Assembly: GCF_003034985.1 (NCBI RefSeq)
Contig: NZ_PZKG01000018.1
Span: 1-52,858, forward strand
Direction of reading: 5' to 3'
Source: Cereibacter changlensis JA139
GTDB taxonomy: Bacteria; Pseudomonadota; Alphaproteobacteria; Rhodobacterales; Rhodobacteraceae
DNA length: 52,858 bases
Shown here: piece after piece, positions 34,170-42,310 of the stretch
Layout of the letters: every line of letters starts with the position of its first letter
How positions within the stretch are numbered: position 1 is the first letter of the stretch
Translations under genes and position numbers: made by a program
Notes under the pieces: model-generated
What the model saw: the letters and a program-made list of their open reading frames with translations, nothing else
What the model was told of the DNA's origin: nothing
The model's database searches: none

Positions 34170-36029
34170 ATGGGGAAGAAGGTGGGCGCAAGCGCCCGGG
34201 TGGCCGGCAGGCCGCTCTGGTCGATCGGCGCACAGGGGTTGTTGTCGCTGGCGCTGGTGCTGCTGTTTCTGCGGCTGTTGCAGCTGCGGCTGGACAGTGT
34301 CGACATCGAGGCGGTGGAGGCGGCCTTCGCCCGCGTCGCCGGCTGGCAATGGCTGGCCGCTCTGGCGCTGACCGGGCTCAGTTTCCATGCCGTCGGCCGC
34401 TACGACGTGCTGATCCACCGCCACCTCTGCTCGGGGGCCGATCCAACCGTCGCCGGCCGCGCCGGGATGGCGGCCATCGCGCTCAGCCAGACGCTCGGCC
34501 TCGGAGTGGTGACGGGCGGGCTGGTGCGTTGGCGTCTGCTGCCCCGCGCCGGCCTCTGGCAGGCCTCGCGGCTGTCGGCGCTGGTTGCGCTGTCCTTCCT
34601 CGCCGCCTGGGCGTTGGTGACCGCCGCCACCCTGCTGCTGATCCCCGAGGCGCCGTTCCGGAAGCTGGCGGCTCTGGTGCTGGCGGCGGGCTTCGGGCTG
34701 ATGCTGCTCAGCCTTGCCGCGCCGCCGCTCCGGCTGCGCGACCGGGTGCTGCGCTGGCCGAATGGCTTCACGCTGGGCGGGCTGCTGGCGCTGACCGCGC
34801 TGGACACGCTGGCGGCGGGCGGCGCGCTCTGGCTGCTCTGCCCGCCCGGCGAGGCGCTGCCGCTCGCCCGTTTCCTGCCCGCCTTCCTGTTGGCGCTCGG
34901 CGCCGGGCTGGTCTCCGGCACGCCCGGCGGCGTCGGAGCCTTCGAGGTGACGCTGCTCGCGCTGCTGCCCGAAGCGCCGGAGGCGCCGCTGCTGGCGGCG
35001 GTGCTGGCCTGGCGCGGGGTCTATTACGCCTTGCCCGCATTGCTGGGTGCCGCCCTGCTGGCAAGGGGGCCGGCGCGCCCTGCCCCGGCCTGCCTGCCGC
35101 CGGTCGCGGGCCCGCCCCCGGCCGAAGCCGGGCTCGCGCGGCAGGGCCGGCTGGCGCTGCTGGACTCCGGCTGGCTCGCCGGGCGCACCCCGCATCTCCT
35201 GGTCGGGCTGCTCGACCCCTTCGCCCCGGCCAGCGAGGCCCTGCCCCGGCTGATTGCCGAGGCCCGGGCCGAGGCGCGGCTGCCCTGTCTCTACAAATGC
35301 GGCGCGCGCACCGCCGTCGCCGCCCGCCGCCAGGGCTTCGCCCTGCTGCCGGTGGCGCGCGAGGCTTGGCTCGACCCGCAGGGCTTCCGGCTCGATCGGC
35401 CGGCGCTGGCCGGGCTGCGGCGCAAGCTGCGCAAGGCGACGGGGCTGCGGATCACCCGCCCCGCGACCCTGCCGCTGGCCGAGATGCAGCAGGTGGCGCA
35501 GGGCTGGGCCCGCGCCCGGGGCGGCGAGCGCGGCTTTTCCATGGGGCGCTTCTGCCCGGAGTATGTGGTCGGCCAGCGGGTCTATCTCGGCTGGGACGGG
35601 GCGCGGCTGGTGGGATTCGTCACCTTCCACGAGGGGCCGGGGCGCGACGGGCGCGGCGAATGGGTGCTGGACCTGATGCGACAGGCGGCCACGGCGCCGG
35701 ACGGCACGATGCAGGCGCTGGTTCTGCGGGCCATCACCGATGCCGCCGCGGCGGGCGTCGGCCGGCTGTCGCTCGCAGCCGCCCCACTGCATGGCGGGCC
35801 GGAGTGCTGGCCCGCCCGGCTGGCGCATCGGCTGGCCGGCGTCGACCTGAGCGGGCTGGAGAGGTTCAAGGCCGGTTTCGCCCCGCGCTGGGACCCTCTC
35901 TACCTCGCCGCCCCCTCGCGCGCCGCGCTGTTGCTGGCCGGGGTGGAGATCGCGCGGGCTATCCATCGCCCGGGCCGGCTGCCGCGCCAAGGGGCGCGAT
36001 CTCCCCCCGAGGCTTCAAGATCATCATGA
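34170..36029 (+). CDS. MprF/LpiA-like phosphatidylglycerol aminoacyltransferase
   Basis: 619 residues. The N-terminal half has about eight membrane helices of the flippase type (GLGVVTGGLVRWRLLPRAG, GLVSGTPGGVGAFEVTLLALL). The C-terminal half from about residue 320 is a soluble DUF2156 synthase domain (RKLRKATGLRI, GERGFSMGRFCPEYVVGQRVYLGWDG, KAGFAPRWDPLYLAAPS). MprF-type enzymes transfer Lys or Ala from aminoacyl-tRNA to phosphatidylglycerol and flip the product, reducing surface charge. The aminoacyl donor cannot be read from sequence. It follows the DUF1476 gene by 92 bp and precedes the methyltransferase gene by 90 bp, all on the plus strand. Confidence 0.85.
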   Translation: MGKKVGASARVAGRPLWSIGAQGLLSLALVLLFLRLLQLRLDSVDIEAVEAAFARVAGWQWLAALALTGLSFHAVGRYDVLIHRHLCSGADPTVAGRAGMAAIALSQTLGLGVVTGGLVRWRLLPRAGLWQASRLSALVALSFLAAWALVTAATLLLIPEAPFRKLAALVLAAGFGLMLLSLAAPPLRLRDRVLRWPNGFTLGGLLALTALDTLAAGGALWLLCPPGEALPLARFLPAFLLALGAGLVSGTPGGVGAFEVTLLALLPEAPEAPLLAAVLAWRGVYYALPALLGAALLARGPARPAPACLPPVAGPPPAEAGLARQGRLALLDSGWLAGRTPHLLVGLLDPFAPASEALPRLIAEARAEARLPCLYKCGARTAVAARRQGFALLPVAREAWLDPQGFRLDRPALAGLRRKLRKATGLRITRPATLPLAEMQQVAQGWARARGGERGFSMGRFCPEYVVGQRVYLGWDGARLVGFVTFHEGPGRDGRGEWVLDLMRQAATAPDGTMQALVLRAITDAAAAGVGRLSLAAAPLHGGPECWPARLAHRLAGVDLSGLERFKAGFAPRWDPLYLAAPSRAALLLAGVEIARAIHRPGRLPRQGARSPPEASRSS

Positions 36030-36119
36030 AGAATATGGGTTTGCACCAGACGGCACGGCATGGCAGAGCTTGGGAAACGGGCCGCTGCCAGCGGTCCTTC
36101 GTGCATGAATGAGGATCCG

Positions 36120-37127
36120 ATGACCGACGCGCTGTCCCGCCTGCTGTCCACCCGCGACTGGCTGATGGCCGATGGCGCGACCGGAACCAACCTGTTCAAC
36201 ATGGGCCTCTCCTCCGGCGAGCCCCCGGAGCTGTGGAACATCGACCAGCCGGACAATATCCGCGCGCTCTACCGCAACGCGGTCGAGGCCGGGTCGGACA
36301 TCTTCCTGACCAACAGCTTCGGCGGCAACGCCAGCCGGCTGAAGCTGCACGGCGCGGAAGGCCGGGTGCATGAGCTGAACAGGGTCGCGGCGGCGCTGGG
36401 GCGCGAGATCGCCGACTCCTCGGGCCGGACGGTGGTGGTGGCGGGCTCGGTCGGGCCGACCGGCGAGATCTTCGAGCCGATGGGCAGCCTGACCCATGCC
36501 CGGGCGGTGGAGATGTTCCACGAGCAGGCCGAGGGGCTGAAGGCCGGCGGGGCAGATGTGCTCTGGGTCGAGACGATCTCGGCGGCGGAGGAGTTCCGCG
36601 CGGCGGCGGAGGCGGCGCGGCTGGCGGGCATGCCCTGGTGCGGCACGATGAGCTTCGACACCGCGGGGCGGACGATGATGGGGATCACCTCGGCTTCATT
36701 GGTCGACCTGGTGGAGAAGCTGCCGAACCCGCCGCTGGCCTTCGGGGCGAATTGTGGCGTCGGGGCCTCGGACCTGCTGCGCACCGTGCTCGGCTTCTCG
36801 GCGCAGGGCACCGAGCGGCCGATCATCGCCAAGGGGAATGCTGGCATCCCGAAGTACCACGACGGGCACATCCATTACGACGGCACCCCGGCGCTGATGG
36901 CGGAGTACGCGGTGATGGCGCGGGATGCCGGCGCGAGGATCATCGGCGGCTGCTGCGGCACCATGCCGGAGCATCTGAAGGCGATGCGCGAGGCGCTGGA
37001 GACCCGGCCGCGCGGGCCGCGGCCCTCGCTTGAGGCGGTGTCGCAGGCGATGGGGGGATTTTCCTCGGCCACGGACGGGACCGGGGATGATGCGGGCGCG
37101 CCGGTGCGGAAGCGGCGGCGCGGGTAG
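36120..37127 (+). CDS. Homocysteine S-methyltransferase domain protein (BHMT-like; probable split MetH part)
   Basis: 335 residues, a TIM-barrel homocysteine methyltransferase domain. The zinc ligands are C212 (GANCGVGASD), C278 and C279 (GGCCGTMPEH). Also present are DGATGTNLF and NSFGGN near the N-terminus, as in BHMT and MetH domain 1. The tail after residue 290 is basic and disordered. It lacks pterin and cobalamin domains, but the corrinoid protein gene is 1.4 kb away on the same strand, so it most plausibly takes methyl from that protein to make methionine. A direct betaine-homocysteine methyltransferase is the alternative. GAGGA sits 5 bases before the ATG at 36120. Confidence 0.85.
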   Translation: MTDALSRLLSTRDWLMADGATGTNLFNMGLSSGEPPELWNIDQPDNIRALYRNAVEAGSDIFLTNSFGGNASRLKLHGAEGRVHELNRVAAALGREIADSSGRTVVVAGSVGPTGEIFEPMGSLTHARAVEMFHEQAEGLKAGGADVLWVETISAAEEFRAAAEAARLAGMPWCGTMSFDTAGRTMMGITSASLVDLVEKLPNPPLAFGANCGVGASDLLRTVLGFSAQGTERPIIAKGNAGIPKYHDGHIHYDGTPALMAEYAVMARDAGARIIGGCCGTMPEHLKAMREALETRPRGPRPSLEAVSQAMGGFSSATDGTGDDAGAPVRKRRRG

Positions 37128-37140
37128 GAAGCGCCGGGGA

Positions 37141-37185
37141 GGGGGCTGTCTGCCCCCTCCCCGGACCCCACCCCCGAGGATATTT
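37141..37185. repeat. Intergenic repeat, reverse-oriented copy
   Basis: The hairpin GGGGGC-TGTCT-GCCCCC (37141-37157) is followed at 37171-37185 by CCCCCGAGGATATTT, the exact complement of the 15-mer at 32313-32327. It lies just downstream of the methyltransferase stop and may double as a terminator. Confidence 0.75.
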
Positions 37186-37203
37186 TTCGACAGAAAATGA
37201 GGG

Positions 37204-37219
37204 TTTTCACGCGTGAAAA
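37204..37219. repeat. Second copy of palindrome TTTTCACGCGTGAAAA
   Basis: A 16-base perfect palindrome, identical to the inner 16 bases of 32521-32540. It lies in the gap between the methyltransferase gene and the radical SAM gene, close to the intergenic repeat at 37141-37185, as its partner does at 32 kb. Confidence 0.7.
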
Positions 37220-37302
37220 TCCGGGCAAGCTGCTGATAGACAACGGAAATCGAGTTGGCGTCAATCTTTTGGCGATTTTTTCGCATGCGCTCTGGCCAAG
37301 GG

Positions 37303-38388
37303 TCAGAACAGGGCGAGCTGCTCCCCGGCGCGGGGCGGCGGGCGGAAGAGGTCGCGGCGCAGCGGCGGTTGCGGCTGGCTGAGGCCGGTGCGGGCCAGCG
37401 CCAGTTTGAAGCGCTGGTCGATGAGCGTGGACCACTGCCCCTCGCCGCGCATCCGCTTGCCCCAGGCGGGGTCGTAGTCGCGGCCGCCATGCACCTCGCG
37501 CACCCGGGCCATAACCTTGGCGGCGCGGTCGGGCGCGTGTTCGGAGAGCCAATCCTGGAACAGCGGCGAGACCTCGAGCGGCAGGCGCAGCATGATCCAG
37601 CTGGCGGCAGAGGCCCCCGCCTCGGCCGCCGCGGCGAGGATGGCGTCGAGCTCGGGATCGGTGAGGCCGGGGATCACCGGGGCGACCATGACGCGTACCG
37701 GGATGCCGGCCGCGGTCAGGCGGCGGATCGCGGCGAGGCGGCGGGCGGGCAGCGGCGCGCGCGGCTCCAGCCGGCGCGACAGACCCGGGTCGAGCGTGGT
37801 GATCGACAGGCCGACGCGGACGAGGCCCTGCGCCGCCATCGGGGCGAGGATGTCGAGATCGCGCTCGATCAGCGTGCCCTTGGTGGTGATCGCCGTCGGG
37901 TGGTTGAAAGCGGAGAGCACCTCGAGCACCTCGCGCATCACCCGGTGCTCGGCCTCGATCGGCTGATAGGGGTCGGTGTTGGTGCCGAGCGCGATGGGCG
38001 CGACCTCGTAGCCCTTGGCGCGCAGCTCGCGGTCGAGCACGGCGCCGATGCCGGGGCGGGCGATCAGCCGGGTCTCGAAATCGAGACCCGGCGAAAGGTT
38101 GAGATAGGCGTGGCTGGGACGGGCGAAGCAATAGATGCAGCCATGTTCGCAGCCGCGATAGGGGTTCACCGAGCGGTCGAAGGGCAGATCCGGCGAGCGG
38201 TTGTAGCTGAGCGCCGAGCGCGGCCGCTCCAGCCGGACCTCGGTGCGCAGCAGCCGCTCCTCCTCCGGCAGGTCCCAGCCGTCGTGATGCGCGACACGGG
38301 CCCGAGGCTCGAACCGGCCCGAGGCATTGCCCGAAGCGCCGCGCGCCCGGAGGCGCTGGCCGGGCAGCAGGGTATCGTCTTTTTCCAT
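37303..38388 (-). CDS. PA0069-family radical SAM protein
   Basis: 361 residues from MEKDDTLLPG. The 4Fe-4S motif is C80-x3-C84-x2-C87 (CEHGCIYC), followed by the SAM-binding segments GTNTDPYQPIE and VRVGLSITTLDPGL typical of this SPL-like branch. Its reaction is not established; relatives include spore photoproduct lyase-like DNA repair enzymes. It is on the minus strand, between and opposite to the methyltransferase and corrinoid genes, so any role in that system is only positional. It shares a 154-bp divergent region with the corrinoid gene. An upstream start at 38424 is less likely. Confidence 0.85.
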   Translation of the reverse strand: MEKDDTLLPGQRLRARGASGNASGRFEPRARVAHHDGWDLPEEERLLRTEVRLERPRSALSYNRSPDLPFDRSVNPYRGCEHGCIYCFARPSHAYLNLSPGLDFETRLIARPGIGAVLDRELRAKGYEVAPIALGTNTDPYQPIEAEHRVMREVLEVLSAFNHPTAITTKGTLIERDLDILAPMAAQGLVRVGLSITTLDPGLSRRLEPRAPLPARRLAAIRRLTAAGIPVRVMVAPVIPGLTDPELDAILAAAAEAGASAASWIMLRLPLEVSPLFQDWLSEHAPDRAAKVMARVREVHGGRDYDPAWGKRMRGEGQWSTLIDQRFKLALARTGLSQPQPPLRRDLFRPPPRAGEQLALF

Positions 38389-38542
38389 CGCGCGACTATA
38401 GAACGGAACGCGAACATCAGGCAAGGAAATCCGGGGCCGACAGGGCCGCGTCGGCTTTCACCTGCGCCGTGTCGCAATCCGAATAGTGCCCGCCCCGCTT
38501 TCGCCCCATGCAAGTCCAGACCCATACCCGCAGGAGCCCGCC

Positions 38543-39244
38543 ATGGCTGACGACAACGACGAGATCATCCTTTCCGAGCTTTCCGACGACGAGCTTGTCC
38601 TGCAGATGCATGACGACCTCTACGACGGGATGAAGGAGGAGATCGAGGAAGGCGTCAACATCCTGATCGCCCGCGGCTGGACGCCCTATGACGTGCTGAC
38701 CAAGGCGCTGGTCGCCGGCATGACCATCGTCGGCGCCGACTTCCGCGACGGCATCCTCTTCGTGCCGGAAGTGCTGCTGGCGGCCAATGCGATGAAGGCC
38801 GGGATGTTCATCCTGAAGCCGCTGCTGGTCGAGACCGGCGCGCCGCGCATGGGCAAGATGGTGATCGGCACCGTGAAGGGCGACATCCACGACATCGGCA
38901 AGAACCTCGTCGCGATGATGATGGAAGGCGCCGGCTTCGAGGTGCTGGATCTCGGGATCAACAACTCGGTGGAGAAATACATCGAGGCGCTGGAAGCCGA
39001 GAAGCCGGATATCCTCGGCATGTCGGCGCTGCTGACCACGACCATGCCCTATATGAAGGTCGTGATCGACACGCTGAAGGAAAAGGGCATGCGCGAGGAT
39101 TACATCGTGCTGGTCGGCGGCGCGCCCCTGAACGAGGAATTCGGCAAGGCGATCGGCGCCGACGCCTATTGCCGCGACGCCGCCGTGGCGGTGGAGACGG
39201 CCAAAGTCTATGTGGCGCGCAAGCACAACCAGCTGAGCGCCTGA
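38543..39244 (+). CDS. Cobalamin (corrinoid)-binding methyl-carrier protein
   Basis: 233 residues. An N-terminal helical cap domain (about 1-95, MtbC/MetH-cap type) is followed by a Rossmann B12 domain with the base-off motif D114-I-H116-D-I-G119 (GTVKGDIHDIGKN), MSALLTTTM and VGGAPLN. His116 would bind cobalt. It resembles MtbC/MttC-type corrinoid proteins and the B12 module of MetH. With the nearby homocysteine methyltransferase it forms two of the three functions of a split methionine synthase; a pterin-binding methyltransferase and a reactivation protein would be encoded elsewhere. A strong terminator follows. Confidence 0.93.
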   Translation: MADDNDEIILSELSDDELVLQMHDDLYDGMKEEIEEGVNILIARGWTPYDVLTKALVAGMTIVGADFRDGILFVPEVLLAANAMKAGMFILKPLLVETGAPRMGKMVIGTVKGDIHDIGKNLVAMMMEGAGFEVLDLGINNSVEKYIEALEAEKPDILGMSALLTTTMPYMKVVIDTLKEKGMREDYIVLVGGAPLNEEFGKAIGADAYCRDAAVAVETAKVYVARKHNQLSA

Positions 39245-39268
39245 GCCGGGTTTCTTCGGCACGAAAGG

Positions 39269-39293
39269 GCCCCGGCGCGAGCCGGGGCTTTTT
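39269..39293 (+). terminator. Rho-independent terminator after the corrinoid gene
   Basis: Perfect 8-bp stem GCCCCGGC / GCCGGGGC with GCGA tetraloop and TTTTT. It separates the corrinoid gene from the 49-residue membrane peptide and DUF1638, which therefore probably use another promoter or read-through. Confidence 0.85.
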
Positions 39294-39353
39294 CATGCCC
39301 GGGGTTGGAAAGCCGGCGCCGGATAGGCATCTTTCGGGAAGGGGAGATCTGCC

Positions 39354-39503
39354 ATGCCGCCCAAGACCTATGCGATGCTGCTCTGCGGGGTGATCGGCGC
39401 CGCCGCGTTGACGGTGGCGGCGGTCAGCGCCGCGGGCCTGCCGCTGGCCGGTTTCGGGCTGGTGGCGCTGCTGGCCGCCGTGGTCGTGAGGCTGTGGCGA
39501 TGA
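39354..39503 (+). CDS. 49-residue membrane protein overlapping DUF1638
   Basis: A short frame encodes MPPKTYAMLLCGVIGAAALT and ends VVVRLWR. It has two hydrophobic segments (LLCGVIGAAALTVAAV and LPLAGFGLVALLAAVVV) separated by a short SAAG turn, which suggests a helical hairpin in the membrane. GGGGAG stands 8 bases before the ATG, and the stop TGA at 39501-39503 overlaps the DUF1638 ATG at 39500 (ATGA), a strong sign that it is real and co-translated. No function is known. Confidence 0.7.
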   Translation: MPPKTYAMLLCGVIGAAALTVAAVSAAGLPLAGFGLVALLAAVVVRLWR

Positions 39504-40156
39504 GGCTGGACGACCGGACCCTGACCGAGGAGGGGCTGGCCCCTGCCCGCGCCGGGCGGGTGCTGCTGATCGCCTGCGGCGCGCTGGCGCATGAGATCCT
39601 TGCGCTGAAGCGGGCGAATGGCTGGGAGCATCTGGATCTGCAATGCCTGCCGGCCAAGCTGCATCTCTGGCCCGACCGGATCGTGACGGCGGTGGAGGAG
39701 GCGGTGCGGACGCATCGCGCCGGTTATGACGAGGTTTTCGTCGTCTATGCCGATTGTGGCACCGGCGGGGCGTTGCAGGAGAAGTGCCTCGAGCTGGGGG
39801 TGGGCATGGTGGAGGGGCCGCATTGCTACTCCTTCTTCGAGGGCAATGCGGCTTTCGCGGCGACCGCCGAGACCGAGTTCACCGCCTTCTACCTGACCGA
39901 TTTTCTGGTGCGGCAGTTCGACGCCTTCGTCTGGCGGCCGATGGGGCTGGACCGGCATCCCGAGCTGCGCGACATGTATTTCGGCAATTACACCAAGCTC
40001 GTCTATCAGGCCCAGACCGAGGATCCGGCGCTGGATCTGAAGGCGGCGGAGTGCGCCGCAAGGCTGGGGCTGGCCTATGAGCGGCGCTTCACCGGCTATG
40101 GCGACCTCGCCCCGGTGCTGGCCGGCGTTGCCGAGGGGTTTTCCGGGGCAGAGTAA
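39500..40156 (+). CDS. DUF1638 domain protein
   Basis: 218 residues. It has Cys in LLIACGALAHEIL, the set HLDLQCLPAKLHLWPD, a YADCGTGG motif and GPHCYSFFEGN, plus VYQAQTED; these form the family's conserved Cys/His core. DUF1638 genes often neighbour corrinoid methyltransferase genes in methylotrophic bacteria and archaea; their role is unknown, perhaps in methyl-carrier metallation or substrate handling. Here it follows the corrinoid gene by 255 bp and overlaps the small membrane protein. It is the least understood gene of the one-carbon group. Confidence 0.85.
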   Translation: MRLDDRTLTEEGLAPARAGRVLLIACGALAHEILALKRANGWEHLDLQCLPAKLHLWPDRIVTAVEEAVRTHRAGYDEVFVVYADCGTGGALQEKCLELGVGMVEGPHCYSFFEGNAAFAATAETEFTAFYLTDFLVRQFDAFVWRPMGLDRHPELRDMYFGNYTKLVYQAQTEDPALDLKAAECAARLGLAYERRFTGYGDLAPVLAGVAEGFSGAE

Positions 40157-40244
40157 TCGCTTAGGGTGCGATCTTCGAGTCGGCGGAGAGCGGTATGGGC
40201 GGAGCGTGCAACGGGGTTTTGGCCAGTCTGGCCGGGTGGCGCGC

Positions 40245-40628
40245 ATGACGCCCGAAGAGTTTCCGAGCCGCTTCGCCGCCTATTTCGCGGCGCGCGAGGC
40301 CGACGGGCTGGCGATGATGCTGGCGGCCGACGGCACAATGCTGACGATCACCGGGCTCTGGTGCGAGGGGCGGCGCGAGATCGCCTCGGGGCTGCGGGCC
40401 GAGATGGCCGGGGCCTGCGCCCGGGCGCGGCTGGTGACCGGCCGTACCCAGCTGCGGCCCTTGGGGACCGAGGCGAAGATCCTGCACCAGCGCTTCGTGC
40501 TGTCGGGGATCGTCGACGAGGAGGGCAACGAATCCGGGCGCATCGCCACGGTGCTGACCGCGGTGCTGGTGGCGCGCGGCCGGAACTGGGAGGCGCTGAA
40601 CCTGCAGTTCACCGCCGTGGAAGGCTAG
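40245..40628 (+). CDS. NTF2-like (DUF4440/SnoaL-type) protein
   Basis: 127 residues with the cone-shaped alpha+beta NTF2 fold pattern (PSRFAAYFAAREADGLAMMLAADGTMLTITGLWCEGRREIASGLRAEM, ending NWEALNLQFTAVEG). Family members include small hydrolases, isomerases and ligand carriers; the active residues here are not clear. The ATG at 40245 was chosen from the fold start. It is convergent with recN, and the two stop codons share the palindrome CTAG at 40625-40628. Confidence 0.75.
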   Translation: MTPEEFPSRFAAYFAAREADGLAMMLAADGTMLTITGLWCEGRREIASGLRAEMAGACARARLVTGRTQLRPLGTEAKILHQRFVLSGIVDEEGNESGRIATVLTAVLVARGRNWEALNLQFTAVEG

Positions 40629-42268
40629 CCCGCCAAGAGGACCCGCGCCGCCTTGCGCGCGGCGTCGGTCACGGTGTCGCCCGCCAGCATCCGGGCGATC
40701 TCCTCGACCCGCGAGGGCTTGTCGAGCGGGGTAACGGTGGAGGTGGTCATCTCGTCCTGCACCCGCTTCTCGACGCGCCAGTGATGCGCGCCGAGCGCGG
40801 CCACCTGCGGCGAGTGGGTAACGACCAGCACCTGCGCCGTGCCCGCCAGCGCCTTCAGACGGCGGCCCACGGCGTCGGCGGTGGCGCCCCCTACCCCGCG
40901 GTCGATCTCGTCGAAGATCAGCGTCAGGCCGGGCGTGTCGCCGGTGAGGCAGACCTTCAGCGCCAAGAGGAAACGCGACAGCTCGCCGCCGGAGGCGATG
41001 CGGTTCAACGGGCCGGCGGGCGCGCCGGGGTTGGTGGCGACGGTGAAGGCCACGGCGTCGCGGCCCTCGGGGCCGGGATCGCCGGCGGTGATCTGGGTGG
41101 CGAAGACGGCGCGTTCCATCTTCAGAGGCGCGAGTTCCGCGGCCATCGCCGCGTCGAGCCGGGTGGCAGCTTCGGAGCGGATCGCGGTGAGGCGCAGCGC
41201 CTCGGAGTCGTAGCCGGCCTGCGCCTCGGTGACGGCGCGGGCGAGATCGGCGAGGTGACGCTCGCCGCCGTCCAGCGCGCCGAGCCGGGCGCGCAGGTCA
41301 TCGGCGAAATTGCCGAGATCATCGGGCAGCACGCCATGCTTGCGGGCCAGCGCGCGGATGGCGAAGAGCCGTTCCTCCAGCTGCTCCAGCTCGGTCGGGT
41401 CGAAGTCGAGCGCCGAGAGGCAGCTCTCCACCCCGTCCTGCGCCTCGCCCAGCTCGATCAGCGCGCGGCTGAGCGCGGCGAGCGGCGCTTCCAGCTTGCC
41501 CTCGGCCCGGTCGGAGGCGGCTTCGAGCCAGCGGATCGAGTCGATCAGCAGGGTCTCGGCGCCTTCGGAGGAGAGGGCGCGATGGGCGCGGGCGATGTCG
41601 TCGCGGATGCGCTCGGCCCCCTGCATGGCGCGGCGGCGGGCGTCGAGCAGCGCCTCTTCGCCCGGCTGCGGGTCGAGCTTGTCGAGCTCGGCCACGGCAT
41701 GGCGCAGGAAGTCCTCTTCGGCCTTCACCACGGCCAGCGCCGCTTCGGCCTCGGCCAGCGCCTTGCGGGCGGCGGCGAGCGCCGTCCAGGCGTGGCGCGA
41801 GGTCGAGAGATCGACCCCGGCGAAGGCGTCGAGCATCTGGCGGTGACCGCGCGGGTTCAGGAGGCCGCGGTCGTCATGCTGGCCGTGCAGTTCCACGAGC
41901 GCGTCGGAGAGGAGGCGCAGCACCTCGCCCGAGACGCGGCGGTCGTTGACCCAGGCGGTCTTGCGGCCATCGGTGTAGTTTACCCGGCGCAGGATCAGCT
42001 CGTCCTCGGCCTCGATCCCGGCGTCTTCCAGCACGGCGCGGGCGGCATGGCCCGGCGGCAGGTCGAAGACGGCGATGACCTCGCCCTGATCGGCGCCGGA
42101 GCGGACCAGCTCCGCCCTGCCCCGCCAACCCAGCACGAAGCCGAGAGAGTCGAGCAGGATCGACTTGCCGGCCCCGGTCTCGCCGGTGAGCACGTTGAGA
42201 CCGGGCTGGAAGGCAAGCGAGAGCCGATCGATGATCAGCATGTCGCGGATATCAAGCGAACGCAGCAC
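40625..42268 (-). CDS. recN: DNA repair protein RecN
   Basis: 547 residues from the GTG at 42268 (VLRSLDIRDMLII), which matches family starts; an ATG 24 bases upstream at 42292 is the alternative. Walker A GETGAGKS is at 29-36, the ABC signature ASGGELSRFLLALK and Walker B LIFDEIDRGVGG are present, with a central coiled coil. SMC-like ATPase acting in double-strand break repair. Downstream of bamD on the same strand. Confidence 0.94.
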   Translation of the reverse strand: MLRSLDIRDMLIIDRLSLAFQPGLNVLTGETGAGKSILLDSLGFVLGWRGRAELVRSGADQGEVIAVFDLPPGHAARAVLEDAGIEAEDELILRRVNYTDGRKTAWVNDRRVSGEVLRLLSDALVELHGQHDDRGLLNPRGHRQMLDAFAGVDLSTSRHAWTALAAARKALAEAEAALAVVKAEEDFLRHAVAELDKLDPQPGEEALLDARRRAMQGAERIRDDIARAHRALSSEGAETLLIDSIRWLEAASDRAEGKLEAPLAALSRALIELGEAQDGVESCLSALDFDPTELEQLEERLFAIRALARKHGVLPDDLGNFADDLRARLGALDGGERHLADLARAVTEAQAGYDSEALRLTAIRSEAATRLDAAMAAELAPLKMERAVFATQITAGDPGPEGRDAVAFTVATNPGAPAGPLNRIASGGELSRFLLALKVCLTGDTPGLTLIFDEIDRGVGGATADAVGRRLKALAGTAQVLVVTHSPQVAALGAHHWRVEKRVQDEMTTSTVTPLDKPSRVEEIARMLAGDTVTDAARKAARVLLAG

Positions 42269-42310
42269 GGATTGCCCCCGTCGGATGCGCATCGGCGCTC
42301 CGTCCCGTCG

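Noticed and set aside
40625-40628. CTAG shared by the two convergent stop codons
   Set aside because: A neat coincidence of overlapping TAG stops on both strands; no functional meaning supported.
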